From contig JAFLCD010000004.1 in assembly GCA_017302715.1 (NCBI GenBank), positions 1-64,000 of the forward strand: 64,000 nucleotides of DNA. Direction: 5' to 3'. The stretch is from Deltaproteobacteria bacterium. GTDB lineage: Bacteria > Bdellovibrionota > UBA2394. Shown here one piece after another: positions 24,884-32,588 of this stretch; within the stretch, counting starts at the first letter, position 1, and every line of letters begins with the position of its first letter. Under the pieces are notes generated by a model. It saw only the letters and a list, made by a program, of their open reading frames with translations, searched no databases and was not told where the DNA came from. The translations under genes and the position numbers were made by a program.

Positions 24884-25446
24884 TTTTTTTCTGGACGCAA
24901 CATGTCTGCATTTTCTTGGCTTGCAGAAGGAGGCAACTCTTCTTTTGCCTCCGAATATTTTTCAATATTTGTTCCTTCTATTTCAAGATAGTAAGGACGG
25001 CGAGGTTTTAATTTTTGCGATTCGAAATTTTTATTTAAATTATTTATCTCAGATATCATCTTTTTGACTTCTTCTTCAGTGATTAGATTATGGATCTTAA
25101 GTGTTTTGTGCTGTTCTTCATGTTCAAATGGTAATTCGCATATACCAGTTCCACACTCTTCATCTGATAGTTTGTTTGCTTCAGCAATTTCGGCTGCAGC
25201 GAAAGCTTCCTCTTCTTCGAGTGAGAGGGGATGATCATTCTCTACCGACAGTCTAATATCGGCCAACGTAAGCCCTGCATCTAAGGCATCCTGAATCATG
25301 GCTGGAGTGGCTTCTAAGTCTTGAGATTTTTGTTGAACTTTGCTTTGGGAAATATTTTCTATTGGCTTTTCTTTTGGATCGGCTTTTGCTTTTTCATTGA
25401 ATGCTAAAATTCCAACTGCTGCCAAAATAATAAATAAATTTTTCAT
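24880..25446 (-). CDS. Secreted acidic hypothetical protein
   Basis: This 188-residue protein has a signal peptide (MKNLFIILAAVGILAFNEKAKA, cut before DPKE). The mature protein is Glu-rich and includes ECGTGICELPFE, a CxxxxC pair. A start at 25446 is preferred because GGAG lies about 9 nt upstream and the start overlaps the stop of the upstream ORF as ATGA; the Met at 25461 is the alternative. The 3' end overlaps the convergent gene at 24883 by 4 bp. Function unknown. Confidence 0.65.
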   Translation of the reverse strand: MKNLFIILAAVGILAFNEKAKADPKEKPIENISQSKVQQKSQDLEATPAMIQDALDAGLTLADIRLSVENDHPLSLEEEEAFAAAEIAEANKLSDEECGTGICELPFEHEEQHKTLKIHNLITEEEVKKMISEINNLNKNFESQKLKPRRPYYLEIEGTNIEKYSEAKEELPPSASQENADMLRPEKN

Positions 25447-25757
25447 GCGATCAGTCTCCATCTCGGTTTTCTTAAATATCCACTGCTAAGAAATGCAAAT
25501 TTGATGCCGGGACGCTTTTTTACTAAGTCGCTATAACGCTTGGACTTTTTTACCCATCTCAATATTGAGACAGTCATACCTTCATATCTCATCTGCATTC
25601 TTTGCGAGCCTACAGCCTGTCCCGGGACAGGCTTGTGATCTGGCACCTTCGGGGCCCGACCCCTAAAATCACTCGGCAAAGACTCGGCAAGAGCTGCCGT
25701 TCGCGCAGAGAAATTTTGCTCTGCAGCAACTCGCAACAACTTAAAATTATTCAACAA
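25443..25757 (-). CDS. Doubtful small ORF containing an in-frame CCCGGG palindrome
   Basis: This 104-residue ORF ends with an ATGA overlap on the secreted gene, which argues for translation. The Arg/Lys-rich C-terminus (SILRWVKKSKRYSDLVKKR, FAFLSSGYLRKPRWRL) looks protein-like. The middle (KVPDHKPVPGQAVGS) is made of repetitive palindromic DNA, and the N-terminal part overlaps the region shared with the fliL upstream sequence. It may be a degraded gene into which repeats were inserted. No family is recognised. Confidence 0.35.
   Translation of the reverse strand: MLNNFKLLRVAAEQNFSARTAALAESLPSDFRGRAPKVPDHKPVPGQAVGSQRMQMRYEGMTVSILRWVKKSKRYSDLVKKRPGIKFAFLSSGYLRKPRWRLIA
25614..25666. repeat. Two adjacent repeat families: CCCGGG palindrome and truncated GGCACCTT/CCGACCCC element
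   Basis: Bases 25614-25633 are the 20-bp palindrome AGCCTGTCCCGGGACAGGCT. Seven bases on, CTGGCACCTT (25640-25649) and CCCGACCCCT (25655-25664) match the right half of the larger element behind fliC (36190-36231). Two repetitive families thus sit together here. Confidence 0.7.
25679..25699. promoter_or_regulatory. Second copy of the small GC hairpin found upstream of fliL
   Basis: AAGACTCGGCAAGAGCTGCCG is the reverse complement of the 13895-13915 element with two differences. ACTCGGCAA is also directly repeated at 25671 and 25682 (11-bp period). It lies about 115 bp before flgF. Confidence 0.4.
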
Positions 25758-25775
25758 ATCTACGACGCGGCACGC

Positions 25776-25791
25776 AGGAATGAAGATTGCT
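25776..25791 (+). promoter_or_regulatory. Candidate sigma-54 promoter for the flgF operon
   Basis: AGGAATGAAGATTGCT has GG and GC with the obligatory 10-bp spacing and a good TTGCT -12 box, but the -24 box is imperfect. Transcription would start near 25802, leaving a leader of only about 13 nt before the GTG at 25815. It is weaker than the fliL promoter. Confidence 0.4.
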
Positions 25792-25814
25792 AGTAAAGCG
25801 GTAGGGAGACACTT

Positions 25815-26561
25815 GTGTATTCATCAGTGAGCGGACAATTAGCAGTTTTCAAACAACTCGATGTGATCGCGAATAATCTTGCGAACCTCACAACGACAGG
25901 TTTCAAAGCTGAAAAAGTTTTATTCGAACAAGCTCTCAATAAACACACTATGAGTGCTTCTGCTTCATTAGATAAAGATGTTGCTCCTCCCGATAATTTT
26001 AGAGGTGAAGAGTTTGTAAAAATTCGCGGCAGTCGATCTGATTTCACTCAAGGCCCAACCGAAATCACTGGCAACAATTTAGACGTTGCGATTCAAGGCG
26101 AAGGTTTCTTTGTTGTTCAAACCCCTCAAGGCGAAAGATATACACGCGCCGGAAATTTTAAACTCGATGCAAGTAACAAACTTGTCACTCAAACCGGATA
26201 TCCAGTTCTTGGACAAGGTGGAGAAATTACTATTCAAGGCGCCAATGTTTCTGTCTCTGACAACGGTGCGATCATTGCCGATAAGCAATTAGTAGGAAAT
26301 TTGCGCGTCGTCAAACTCGATGGATTACAAACGCGAAGAGAGGCTAGTCAGCTTTTTCAATTAAGAGAAGGCGCTACACCTGAAGAAGTGACCACGATTT
26401 CTGTCAAAGGCGGCGCGCTCGAGGGCAGCAACGTCAATGCAGTGCGTGAATTAACAGATATGATTTTGGCATCGCGTTTATTTGAAAGTTTTCAAAAATC
26501 TCAAGACGCCGGTGGCCGAATGGCTCAAGCGAGAAATCAATATTTAGGAACACAAGGTTAA
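25815..26561 (+). CDS. flgF: Flagellar proximal rod protein FlgF
   Basis: This 248-residue protein has the rod/hook N-terminal block (LDVIANNLANLTTTGFKAEK), a central flagellar basal body domain (GNNLDVAIQGEGFFVVQTPQGERYTRAGNF as pieces) and a C-terminal block (GSNVNAVRELTDMILASRLFE). It starts with GTG behind AGGGAG; there is no earlier in-frame start because TAA lies at 25794. It lacks the MxxGIY-type first residues common in FlgF. It is the first gene of the rod/ring operon. Confidence 0.92.
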   Translation: MYSSVSGQLAVFKQLDVIANNLANLTTTGFKAEKVLFEQALNKHTMSASASLDKDVAPPDNFRGEEFVKIRGSRSDFTQGPTEITGNNLDVAIQGEGFFVVQTPQGERYTRAGNFKLDASNKLVTQTGYPVLGQGGEITIQGANVSVSDNGAIIADKQLVGNLRVVKLDGLQTRREASQLFQLREGATPEEVTTISVKGGALEGSNVNAVRELTDMILASRLFESFQKSQDAGGRMAQARNQYLGTQG

Positions 26562-26576
26562 GAGGAAAAATAATTT

Positions 26577-27362
26577 ATGATTAAAGCACTTTTTACAGCC
26601 GCAACAGGAATGGAAGCTCAACAAACTCGAATCGCGGTTATTTCAAATAACCTTTCGAATATGAATACGACAGGCTTCAAGGCTTCTCGCGCAGAATTCG
26701 AAGATTTAATTTACGAAACTCGATCTCTTCCTGGCGGACAATCTGCCTCAGGATTAAGCACTCCCGGTGGAATTCAAATTGGTAGCGGAGTAGCCGTTGT
26801 TTCAACTCCATCTCAATTTTCTCAAGGAACTTTGGAGCAAACCGGTGGAGCGCTGGATGTCGCGATCGAAGGCGATGGATTTTTTGGTGTGACGCTTCCA
26901 AATGGTACAACTGGTTATACTCGAGCCGGATCTTTAGCGATCGATTCAACAGGTAAGTTGGTTACTCAATCGGGATTGCCAATTTCGCCAGCTATCACTT
27001 TAAATACTGCTGCCGTTGATCGAAAAATTGGTGCTGACGGAACAATCACTTCTCGCATTCCTCCAGCAAGCACAACGACTAGCGAAGGTACTCTTACACT
27101 TTATAGTTTTGCAAACCCAGGTGGTCTTCAAGCAGTAGGTAAAAATACTTTTCAAGAAACTACAGCTTCTGGAACTCCAACTTCTGGAACTCCTGGAACC
27201 AGCAGTCTCGGAACTCTGCAGCAAGGATTTTTAGAAAGTTCCAACGTCAATATCGCCGAAGAACTTATTCGCATGATTATGGCTCAACGCGGTTATGAAT
27301 TGAACGGAAAGGTGATTTCGACAGCAGATCAAATGCTGAACTCGACGAATCAATTAAGATAA
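26577..27362 (+). CDS. flgG: Flagellar distal rod protein FlgG
   Basis: This 261-residue protein has the typical start MIKALFTAATGMEAQQTRIA, NNLSNMNTTGFKASRAEFEDL, DVAIEGDGFF and the C-terminal ESSNVNIAEELIRMIMAQRGYE. It forms the distal rod that crosses the P and L rings. It lies 15 bp after flgF. Confidence 0.96.
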   Translation: MIKALFTAATGMEAQQTRIAVISNNLSNMNTTGFKASRAEFEDLIYETRSLPGGQSASGLSTPGGIQIGSGVAVVSTPSQFSQGTLEQTGGALDVAIEGDGFFGVTLPNGTTGYTRAGSLAIDSTGKLVTQSGLPISPAITLNTAAVDRKIGADGTITSRIPPASTTTSEGTLTLYSFANPGGLQAVGKNTFQETTASGTPTSGTPGTSSLGTLQQGFLESSNVNIAEELIRMIMAQRGYELNGKVISTADQMLNSTNQLR

Positions 27363-27364
27363 AA

Positions 27365-28099
27365 ATGATGAAGAATATTTTTAAATTTGTTCTTTTGATA
27401 GTGGCGATGATCCCGGTTTGGTTGACGATTGTTGCTTTGGGCGCAACGACTACAGAAAAATCTGTATCTGAAGCCAGCTTAATCAATACTTGGAAAGACA
27501 AAATCAATTCTAAGTTGTTGCTCGTTCGCGATCGCAGAATTCAAGTCATCGAACTCGCTCCACCATTTAAAGATCTTTTTGAAACATCTCTCACTCAAAC
27601 TTTTGAACTTGATCTTTCAGATCTTAAAGCCAGAGGAAATTCTACAATCGGACTTAAAATTTTAGATACCGAAGGTCGACTAGCTCAATTTAAACGAGTG
27701 AACTGCCGACTTCTTATTCAAGAACAAGTTCCTGTAGCGACTCGCGATCTATCTCGTGACTCTGTGATTCGTGTTTCTGATTTCAAAATGGAATGGCGAG
27801 ATGCTTCAACTTTTTCTTCGATGGTCGCTAAGTCAAACGAACTCGTTGGTAAAGTGATTCGCAATCAAGTTCGTCAGAACGATATTCTTCTTCAAGCTGG
27901 TCTTCAAAATGAAACCATCGTTGCACGCGGAGATCGCGTCAAAATTTCTGTAGTAGGTAAGGGACTTAGTCTCACTGCAACTGGGATTGCTCAAGAGGCT
28001 GGAGTGAAAGGTCAATCGATCAAAATTCAAAATCCAGAATCTCGAAAAGAACTTGTAGGCGTTGTTACAGATACACGCGAAGTCGAGGTGAGATTATGA
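27365..28099 (+). CDS. flgA: Flagella basal body P-ring formation protein FlgA
   Basis: This 244-residue periplasmic chaperone of P-ring assembly has an N-terminal signal (FKFVLLIVAMIPVWLTIVA) and a C-terminal SAF domain with VATRDLSRDSVIRVSDFKMEWR and the terminal AQEAGVKGQSIKIQNPESRK...GVVTDTREVEV pattern. Two adjacent ATGs (27365, 27368) are possible starts. The stop overlaps flgH (ATGA). Confidence 0.93.
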   Translation: MMKNIFKFVLLIVAMIPVWLTIVALGATTTEKSVSEASLINTWKDKINSKLLLVRDRRIQVIELAPPFKDLFETSLTQTFELDLSDLKARGNSTIGLKILDTEGRLAQFKRVNCRLLIQEQVPVATRDLSRDSVIRVSDFKMEWRDASTFSSMVAKSNELVGKVIRNQVRQNDILLQAGLQNETIVARGDRVKISVVGKGLSLTATGIAQEAGVKGQSIKIQNPESRKELVGVVTDTREVEVRL

Positions 28100-28812
28100 A
28101 AATTCTATTAGCACTGATCATGTCATTAAGTTTTGTAGCTTGCGGCGCACTTCGTAAACCTTCTGAGCCCACTTTCAATCAAAAAATGTTGAAAGTTCAA
28201 GAAGAGCGAATGAAAGCTGGCGAAGATCTTAGCGCGCAACAAGACGCCACTCCAACAGCCGATACTGTTCAAGCAAGTTTATGGGCGAAGTCAGGTGGCA
28301 GTCCTTATATTATTCGAAATCAAAGGGCTCAAAAAGTTGGAGATCTTTTAACCATCGTCATCGTTGAAGATGCCAAAGCAACTGCTGGTGCAAAAACGGA
28401 TGCAAAGCGAGATGGCAGCAATAATCTTGGACTCACCGTTGGAGCCGGACAAGGTGCGAGCACTCAACTCGGAACTCTCTCAGGCGTGATGAATAATAAA
28501 AATAATTTTAAAGGTGAAGGTCAGACCAATCGTTCCGGAACTTTCAACGCGACTGTGCAAGCCGTTGTTGAAAATGTTCTTCCTACAGGAACTCTCTATA
28601 TTCGAGGAAAGAAAAAAATCAACATCAACAACGAAGATCAAGATGTTGAAATTTCAGGCTTCGTAAGACCTGATGATATTCGTATTAACAACACTGTGAT
28701 TTCAACCTTACTTGCCGATGCATCGATTCGATATTCGGGAGAAGGCGTAGTTTCAGACAAACAGTACACAGGATGGGGTACACGTTTGCTTGATTCGATT
28801 TGGCCATTTTAA
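28096..28812 (+). CDS. flgH: Flagellar L-ring lipoprotein FlgH
   Basis: This 238-residue outer membrane lipoprotein has a signal with likely lipidated Cys16 (SLSFVACGAL). The conserved KVGDLLTIVIVEDAKA and later VLPTGTLYIRGKKKININNEDQ, VEISGFVRPDDI and a VSDKQYTGWGTRLLD end are present. It forms the L ring. Presence of FlgH and FlgI shows a diderm envelope. Confidence 0.96.
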   Translation: MKILLALIMSLSFVACGALRKPSEPTFNQKMLKVQEERMKAGEDLSAQQDATPTADTVQASLWAKSGGSPYIIRNQRAQKVGDLLTIVIVEDAKATAGAKTDAKRDGSNNLGLTVGAGQGASTQLGTLSGVMNNKNNFKGEGQTNRSGTFNATVQAVVENVLPTGTLYIRGKKKININNEDQDVEISGFVRPDDIRINNTVISTLLADASIRYSGEGVVSDKQYTGWGTRLLDSIWPF

Positions 28813-28830
28813 AAAAGGGATTTTATAAAA

Positions 28831-29967
28831 ATGAAACGACTGGATGTCAAAACCAAAACTCTCAGCTGGCTAAAACTTAGTTTTGCTACGCTTGGATTTG
28901 TTCTCGCTTTCTCGCACTCGATCACTCACGCAAGTGTTCGCGTCAAAGATATTTCTTCTTTGAAAGGCGTTCGAAATAACCAACTCATTGGTTACGGACT
29001 TGTGGTCGGTCTTCAAGGAACGGGTGACGGAACGAGCAGCCAATTTACGATGCAATCTTTAGCAACCATGCTCAATAATCTTGGAGTAGGTATTGATTCT
29101 TCAACGATCAACGTAAAAAACGTTGCAGGAGTTATTGTTACTGCCTATTTGCCTCCATTCGCTCGACAAGGTTCGAAAATGGATATCTTGGTTTCTTCTT
29201 TAGGTGATGCAAAAAGTTTACAAGGTGGAACACTTTTACTTACTCCACTTAAAGGTGCCGATGGACAAGTTTACGCTGTCGCTCAAGGACCTATCACTAT
29301 CGGCGGATTTGCCTCTGAAAAAGCGGGCGCGACTGCCCAGAAAAATCATCCCACCGTTGGAAAAGTTCCTGGCGGCGCGAATATCGAGCGAGAACTTAAT
29401 TTTGATTTCTCAAAAGTTGAAGAACTTACCTATTCACTTCACAATCCTGATTTCACAACCGCTCAACGAGTGGTCAAGGCCATCAACGCTCAACTTCAAG
29501 GCCGATTTGCTTCTGCAAAAGATTCAGGAACGATCGAAGTTAAAGTTCCGCAAGGTTTTCAAGAAAAAGTTGTTCAACTCGTTGCCGAAATCGAAGTTGT
29601 CAAAATCAGACCAGATACAAATGCCAAAGTGGTCGTCAACGAAAGAACGGGAACGGTTGTCGTCGGTCAAGATGTGCGCATCTCAACTGTTGCAGTGGCG
29701 CACGGAAGTTTAACCATTAATATTCAGCCAAACATTTCGGTTAGCCAACCCGAGTCTTTCTCAAATGGCGAAACTCAAGTGATTGAAAATCCAACAGTGG
29801 TCGCTAAGGAAGGCGAAAACAAACTCGCGATTTTGCCTGAAGGTGTCTCGATCGGTGATCTCGTCAAAGCTTTGAATGCCGTTGGTGTAACACCTCGAGA
29901 TTTGATCGCCGTATTTCAAGCGATTCAAGCGGCTGGAGCTTTGCAAGCGGAGTTAGAAATTATATGA
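28831..29967 (+). CDS. flgI: Flagellar P-ring protein FlgI
   Basis: This 378-residue periplasmic protein has a signal peptide ending near SITHA. Family blocks: VRVKDISSLKGVRNNQLIGYG, VGLQGTGDGT, FTMQSLATMLNNLG, NVKNVAGVIVTAYLPPFARQGS, and near the end ILPEGVSIGDLVKALNAVGVTPRDLIA. It forms the ring in the peptidoglycan layer. The stop overlaps flgJ as ATGA. Confidence 0.97.
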   Translation: MKRLDVKTKTLSWLKLSFATLGFVLAFSHSITHASVRVKDISSLKGVRNNQLIGYGLVVGLQGTGDGTSSQFTMQSLATMLNNLGVGIDSSTINVKNVAGVIVTAYLPPFARQGSKMDILVSSLGDAKSLQGGTLLLTPLKGADGQVYAVAQGPITIGGFASEKAGATAQKNHPTVGKVPGGANIERELNFDFSKVEELTYSLHNPDFTTAQRVVKAINAQLQGRFASAKDSGTIEVKVPQGFQEKVVQLVAEIEVVKIRPDTNAKVVVNERTGTVVVGQDVRISTVAVAHGSLTINIQPNISVSQPESFSNGETQVIENPTVVAKEGENKLAILPEGVSIGDLVKALNAVGVTPRDLIAVFQAIQAAGALQAELEII

Positions 29968-30320
29968 GTAGCGATTTCTTAACTCCTATTAAGCCAACAG
30001 CTCCTTTGATGCCTACAAAAAGCATGGGCATTTCGAAATCTGTTGCGTCAGATAAAGCTAAGCTTGAAAAAGCTGCTAAAGAATTTGAAAGCGTTTTCAT
30101 GGATATCGTTGTGAAGTCCATGCGAGATACCGTCGAGACATCCGATGTCACGGGTGAAACTGAAAAAGTAAAACTTTTTCAAGGAATGCTCGATTCTGAA
30201 TATTCAAAAATTTCTGCAAACAAAAATAAACTTGGCATCGCCCAAATGATTATCAAACAGATGACTCCAAAAGAACCTTCAGCAGAAGTTCTTTTAAAAA
30301 TGGAGGCTCTTAAGAAATGA
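29964..30320 (+). CDS. flgJ: Rod-binding protein, FlgJ N-terminal domain only
   Basis: This 118-residue protein corresponds to the rod-cap half of FlgJ (LEKAAKEFESVFMDIVVKSMRDTV, KLFQGMLDSEYSKISANKNKLGIAQMI in pieces). The muramidase half present in enteric FlgJ is absent, so a separate peptidoglycan hydrolase must open the wall. Such single-domain forms are known in other phyla. It overlaps flgI and flgM by 4 bp. Confidence 0.9.
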   Translation: MSSDFLTPIKPTAPLMPTKSMGISKSVASDKAKLEKAAKEFESVFMDIVVKSMRDTVETSDVTGETEKVKLFQGMLDSEYSKISANKNKLGIAQMIIKQMTPKEPSAEVLLKMEALKK

Positions 30321-30658
30321 AAATTTCGGGAACCAAAGCAGGTGGCGTAAGCGGAGCTAAAGGATCAAAAGCTTCTGCAAAGTCAGCTCCAAAGAAATCG
30401 GCCGATAAAGTGGATGCCGTTTTAAGCTCTTTAGGAAGTCAGGCCGCAGATGCTGTCGAAGTAACCGATCACGCTGCGACGATCGATTTGATTAAAAGTT
30501 TGGTCGCCGATACTCCCGATATTCGCACAGGCGAAGTAGAGAGAATCGCAAGCCAGTTAAGAAGTGGAAAATTTAAGATCGATTTCGCCAAAGTGGCAGA
30601 GAGTTTTATTAAAGAAGTGATTTCATCTGAAATTTCGAAAAAGGCAAAGCAAAGGTAA
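30317..30658 (+). CDS. flgM: Anti-sigma-28 factor FlgM
   Basis: This 113-residue protein has a basic, low-complexity N-terminus (Ala/Ser/Lys to about 35) and a C-terminal FlgM motif (VRTG-like DIRTGEVERIASQLRSGKFKI, then DFAKVAESFIKEVIS). It holds FliA until export on hook completion. It sits between flgJ and flgN with a 4-bp overlap upstream. Confidence 0.9.
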   Translation: MKISGTKAGGVSGAKGSKASAKSAPKKSADKVDAVLSSLGSQAADAVEVTDHAATIDLIKSLVADTPDIRTGEVERIASQLRSGKFKIDFAKVAESFIKEVISSEISKKAKQR

Positions 30659-30662
30659 GTAT

Positions 30663-31184
30663 ATGTCGAAGGTCACAATCACTGAAAATCAAATCGCAGA
30701 TCTTGAACAAGTTTTAAAACAACAACTTGAGTTGTATGCCACTTACCTGACGCATTTAAAAGCTGACGCTGAACTCATGGCTCATCTTAAAATAGATGAG
30801 CTCGAAAAAAATAATAAAGCTAAAACAACTTTGCTTTTGAAAATCGAAGCCATGGACCAGGCTCGTAAAAATTTTGTTAAACAAATCGCGAGAAATTTAG
30901 AGATCAAGGAAGATCAAGTGACAATCGCCGAAATTTGTAAAAATCTTTCGACGACTGCTGCTCAAAAATTACTCGATTTAAAAGCTAAACTTCACACCTT
31001 GATCGCTGAATTAAAAATGGTTCAAGAAAATACTTCGAACTTAGCCAATGCTTCATTGATTTGGATCACCGGTTCGATGTCTACCTTGAAACAATTACTC
31101 ACACCAACCGCACTCTATAATCCTCAGGGCCAAGTCAGCCAGACAGGAATGTTTTCAGGAAGAAACGTGGAGAGACAAGCATGA
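30663..31184 (+). CDS. flgN: FlgN-like chaperone for hook-filament junction proteins
   Basis: This 173-residue all-helical protein (TITENQIADLEQVLKQQLE, LMAHLKIDELEKNNKAKTTLLLKIEAMDQAR in pieces) has the FlgN pattern and lies directly before flgK and flgL, its expected clients. It overlaps flgK by 4 bp. Sequence signatures are weak in this family, so context carries part of the call. Confidence 0.85.
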   Translation: MSKVTITENQIADLEQVLKQQLELYATYLTHLKADAELMAHLKIDELEKNNKAKTTLLLKIEAMDQARKNFVKQIARNLEIKEDQVTIAEICKNLSTTAAQKLLDLKAKLHTLIAELKMVQENTSNLANASLIWITGSMSTLKQLLTPTALYNPQGQVSQTGMFSGRNVERQA

Positions 31185-32587
31185 GTATTACTTCAGTTTT
31201 CAATCGTGGCTTAGATGGAATGAACGTAGCTTCTCGCGCGTTAGGAGTTACTTCAAACAATATAGCCAATATCAATACTAAAGGTTACGCACGACAAGAA
31301 ATTCAAATTGGTTCGCGCGCAACAAACTCTCGCGTCCCGGGTCAGGGTGGTGGCGTAGAAGTTTTAGGTGTTGAATCCATCACCAGTCCTTTTATTGAAA
31401 TGCAACTTTTTGGAATCTCCAATTCTTATGGAACTTATGATTCGCGAAGACAAACGGTAGGACAGATTGAATCCATTTGGGCCGATTCTCAAACGAATGG
31501 TATCGGAAAATCTCTCAATGAATTTTTTGGTTCTTTTCAAGAGCTCAATAACAATCCTACTTTGCCAGGACTTCGCGAGACGGTTAAAGAAAAAGCAAAT
31601 ATTTTAACAGATCAATTTAATTCGATGTCTCGTCAGTTTAATCAAATGAGACTCGATGTTTCTTCTGAAATTTCTACTCGATTGACGACGATTAATTCTT
31701 TAGCCAGCGATATCGCTCAATTAAATCAAGCCATCGTCAACGGTGGTGGAGTTGCCGTAAACGGAGACACGATTGCGCGAAGACAAGATTTACTCAGACA
31801 ACTTTCTGAAGAAGTAAACATTAGCTACAACCAAAATTCTAATGGTGGCGTTGAAGTTCGAGTGGCTGGTGGAGCTTCTCTTGTCTCTGGTTTTAATGCG
31901 GGAAGTTTAAGTTTTACAGATAATCAAAATTACGGTGGCACAGCTTCGATCACTTTAACTTTGCCTGGTGGAACAGGTTCGATCGATGTGACCGCAGGAA
32001 TCAATGGCGGAAGACTTTACGGAAATCTCTATGATCGAAATACAACATTAAATAATCAAATTTCTAGTATCGATACCTTAGCGTATCAATTGGCGACTCA
32101 ATTTAATGCAGTCCACTCGACAGGTTACGGAATTGATTCAAGCACAGGAAATAATTTCTTCGCAGCACTTGCTTCTGCAAATGGCGCAGCCGGTTCGATC
32201 GCTGTTGATGCTCAGATCAAGGCGAATACTGCAAAAATTTCTATCGCCGAGCAAGATCCAACGGTTTCGGGCAAGGGCGATAACCGAATTGGTATGCAGT
32301 TAGCTGCTCTCCAAAATTCAATGACAATGAGTAGTTCCACTCAAACTTTCGCTCAGTATTTTCAAGGCCTCGTAGGAAGCGCAGGTACGATGTCGGCGAG
32401 CGTGCAAAAGCAAGCTGCCACTCAAGCTTCACTTCTCAATCAAGTTCAACTTCAACGCGAAAGTGTTTCGGGTGTGAATATGGATGAAGAGGGTGCCAAC
32501 ATCATTCGCTATCAAAAAGCATTTCAAGCTTCGTCAAAAATGCTGCAGATCGCGGATCAACTTTTGGATGATTTGTTGAGGATATAA
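31181..32587 (+). CDS. flgK: Hook-associated protein FlgK (HAP1)
   Basis: This 468-residue protein has an N-terminal rod/hook block (GLDGMNVASRALGVTSNNIA, NINTKGYARQEI), helical middle (SLNEFFGSFQELNNNPTLPG, QFNQMRLDVSSEI) and C-terminal block (SGVNMDEEGANIIRYQKAFQ, SSKMLQIADQLLDDLL). It joins hook and filament. Normal length for a FlgK with a small variable domain. Confidence 0.96.
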   Translation: MSITSVFNRGLDGMNVASRALGVTSNNIANINTKGYARQEIQIGSRATNSRVPGQGGGVEVLGVESITSPFIEMQLFGISNSYGTYDSRRQTVGQIESIWADSQTNGIGKSLNEFFGSFQELNNNPTLPGLRETVKEKANILTDQFNSMSRQFNQMRLDVSSEISTRLTTINSLASDIAQLNQAIVNGGGVAVNGDTIARRQDLLRQLSEEVNISYNQNSNGGVEVRVAGGASLVSGFNAGSLSFTDNQNYGGTASITLTLPGGTGSIDVTAGINGGRLYGNLYDRNTTLNNQISSIDTLAYQLATQFNAVHSTGYGIDSSTGNNFFAALASANGAAGSIAVDAQIKANTAKISIAEQDPTVSGKGDNRIGMQLAALQNSMTMSSSTQTFAQYFQGLVGSAGTMSASVQKQAATQASLLNQVQLQRESVSGVNMDEEGANIIRYQKAFQASSKMLQIADQLLDDLLRI

Positions 32588-32588
32588 T

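Noticed and set aside
29204-29713. Open frame of 169 residues on the plus strand within flgI
   Set aside because: It lies in another frame of a certain flgI with full family motifs and has a Lys/Leu/Pro-rich composition typical of shadow frames.
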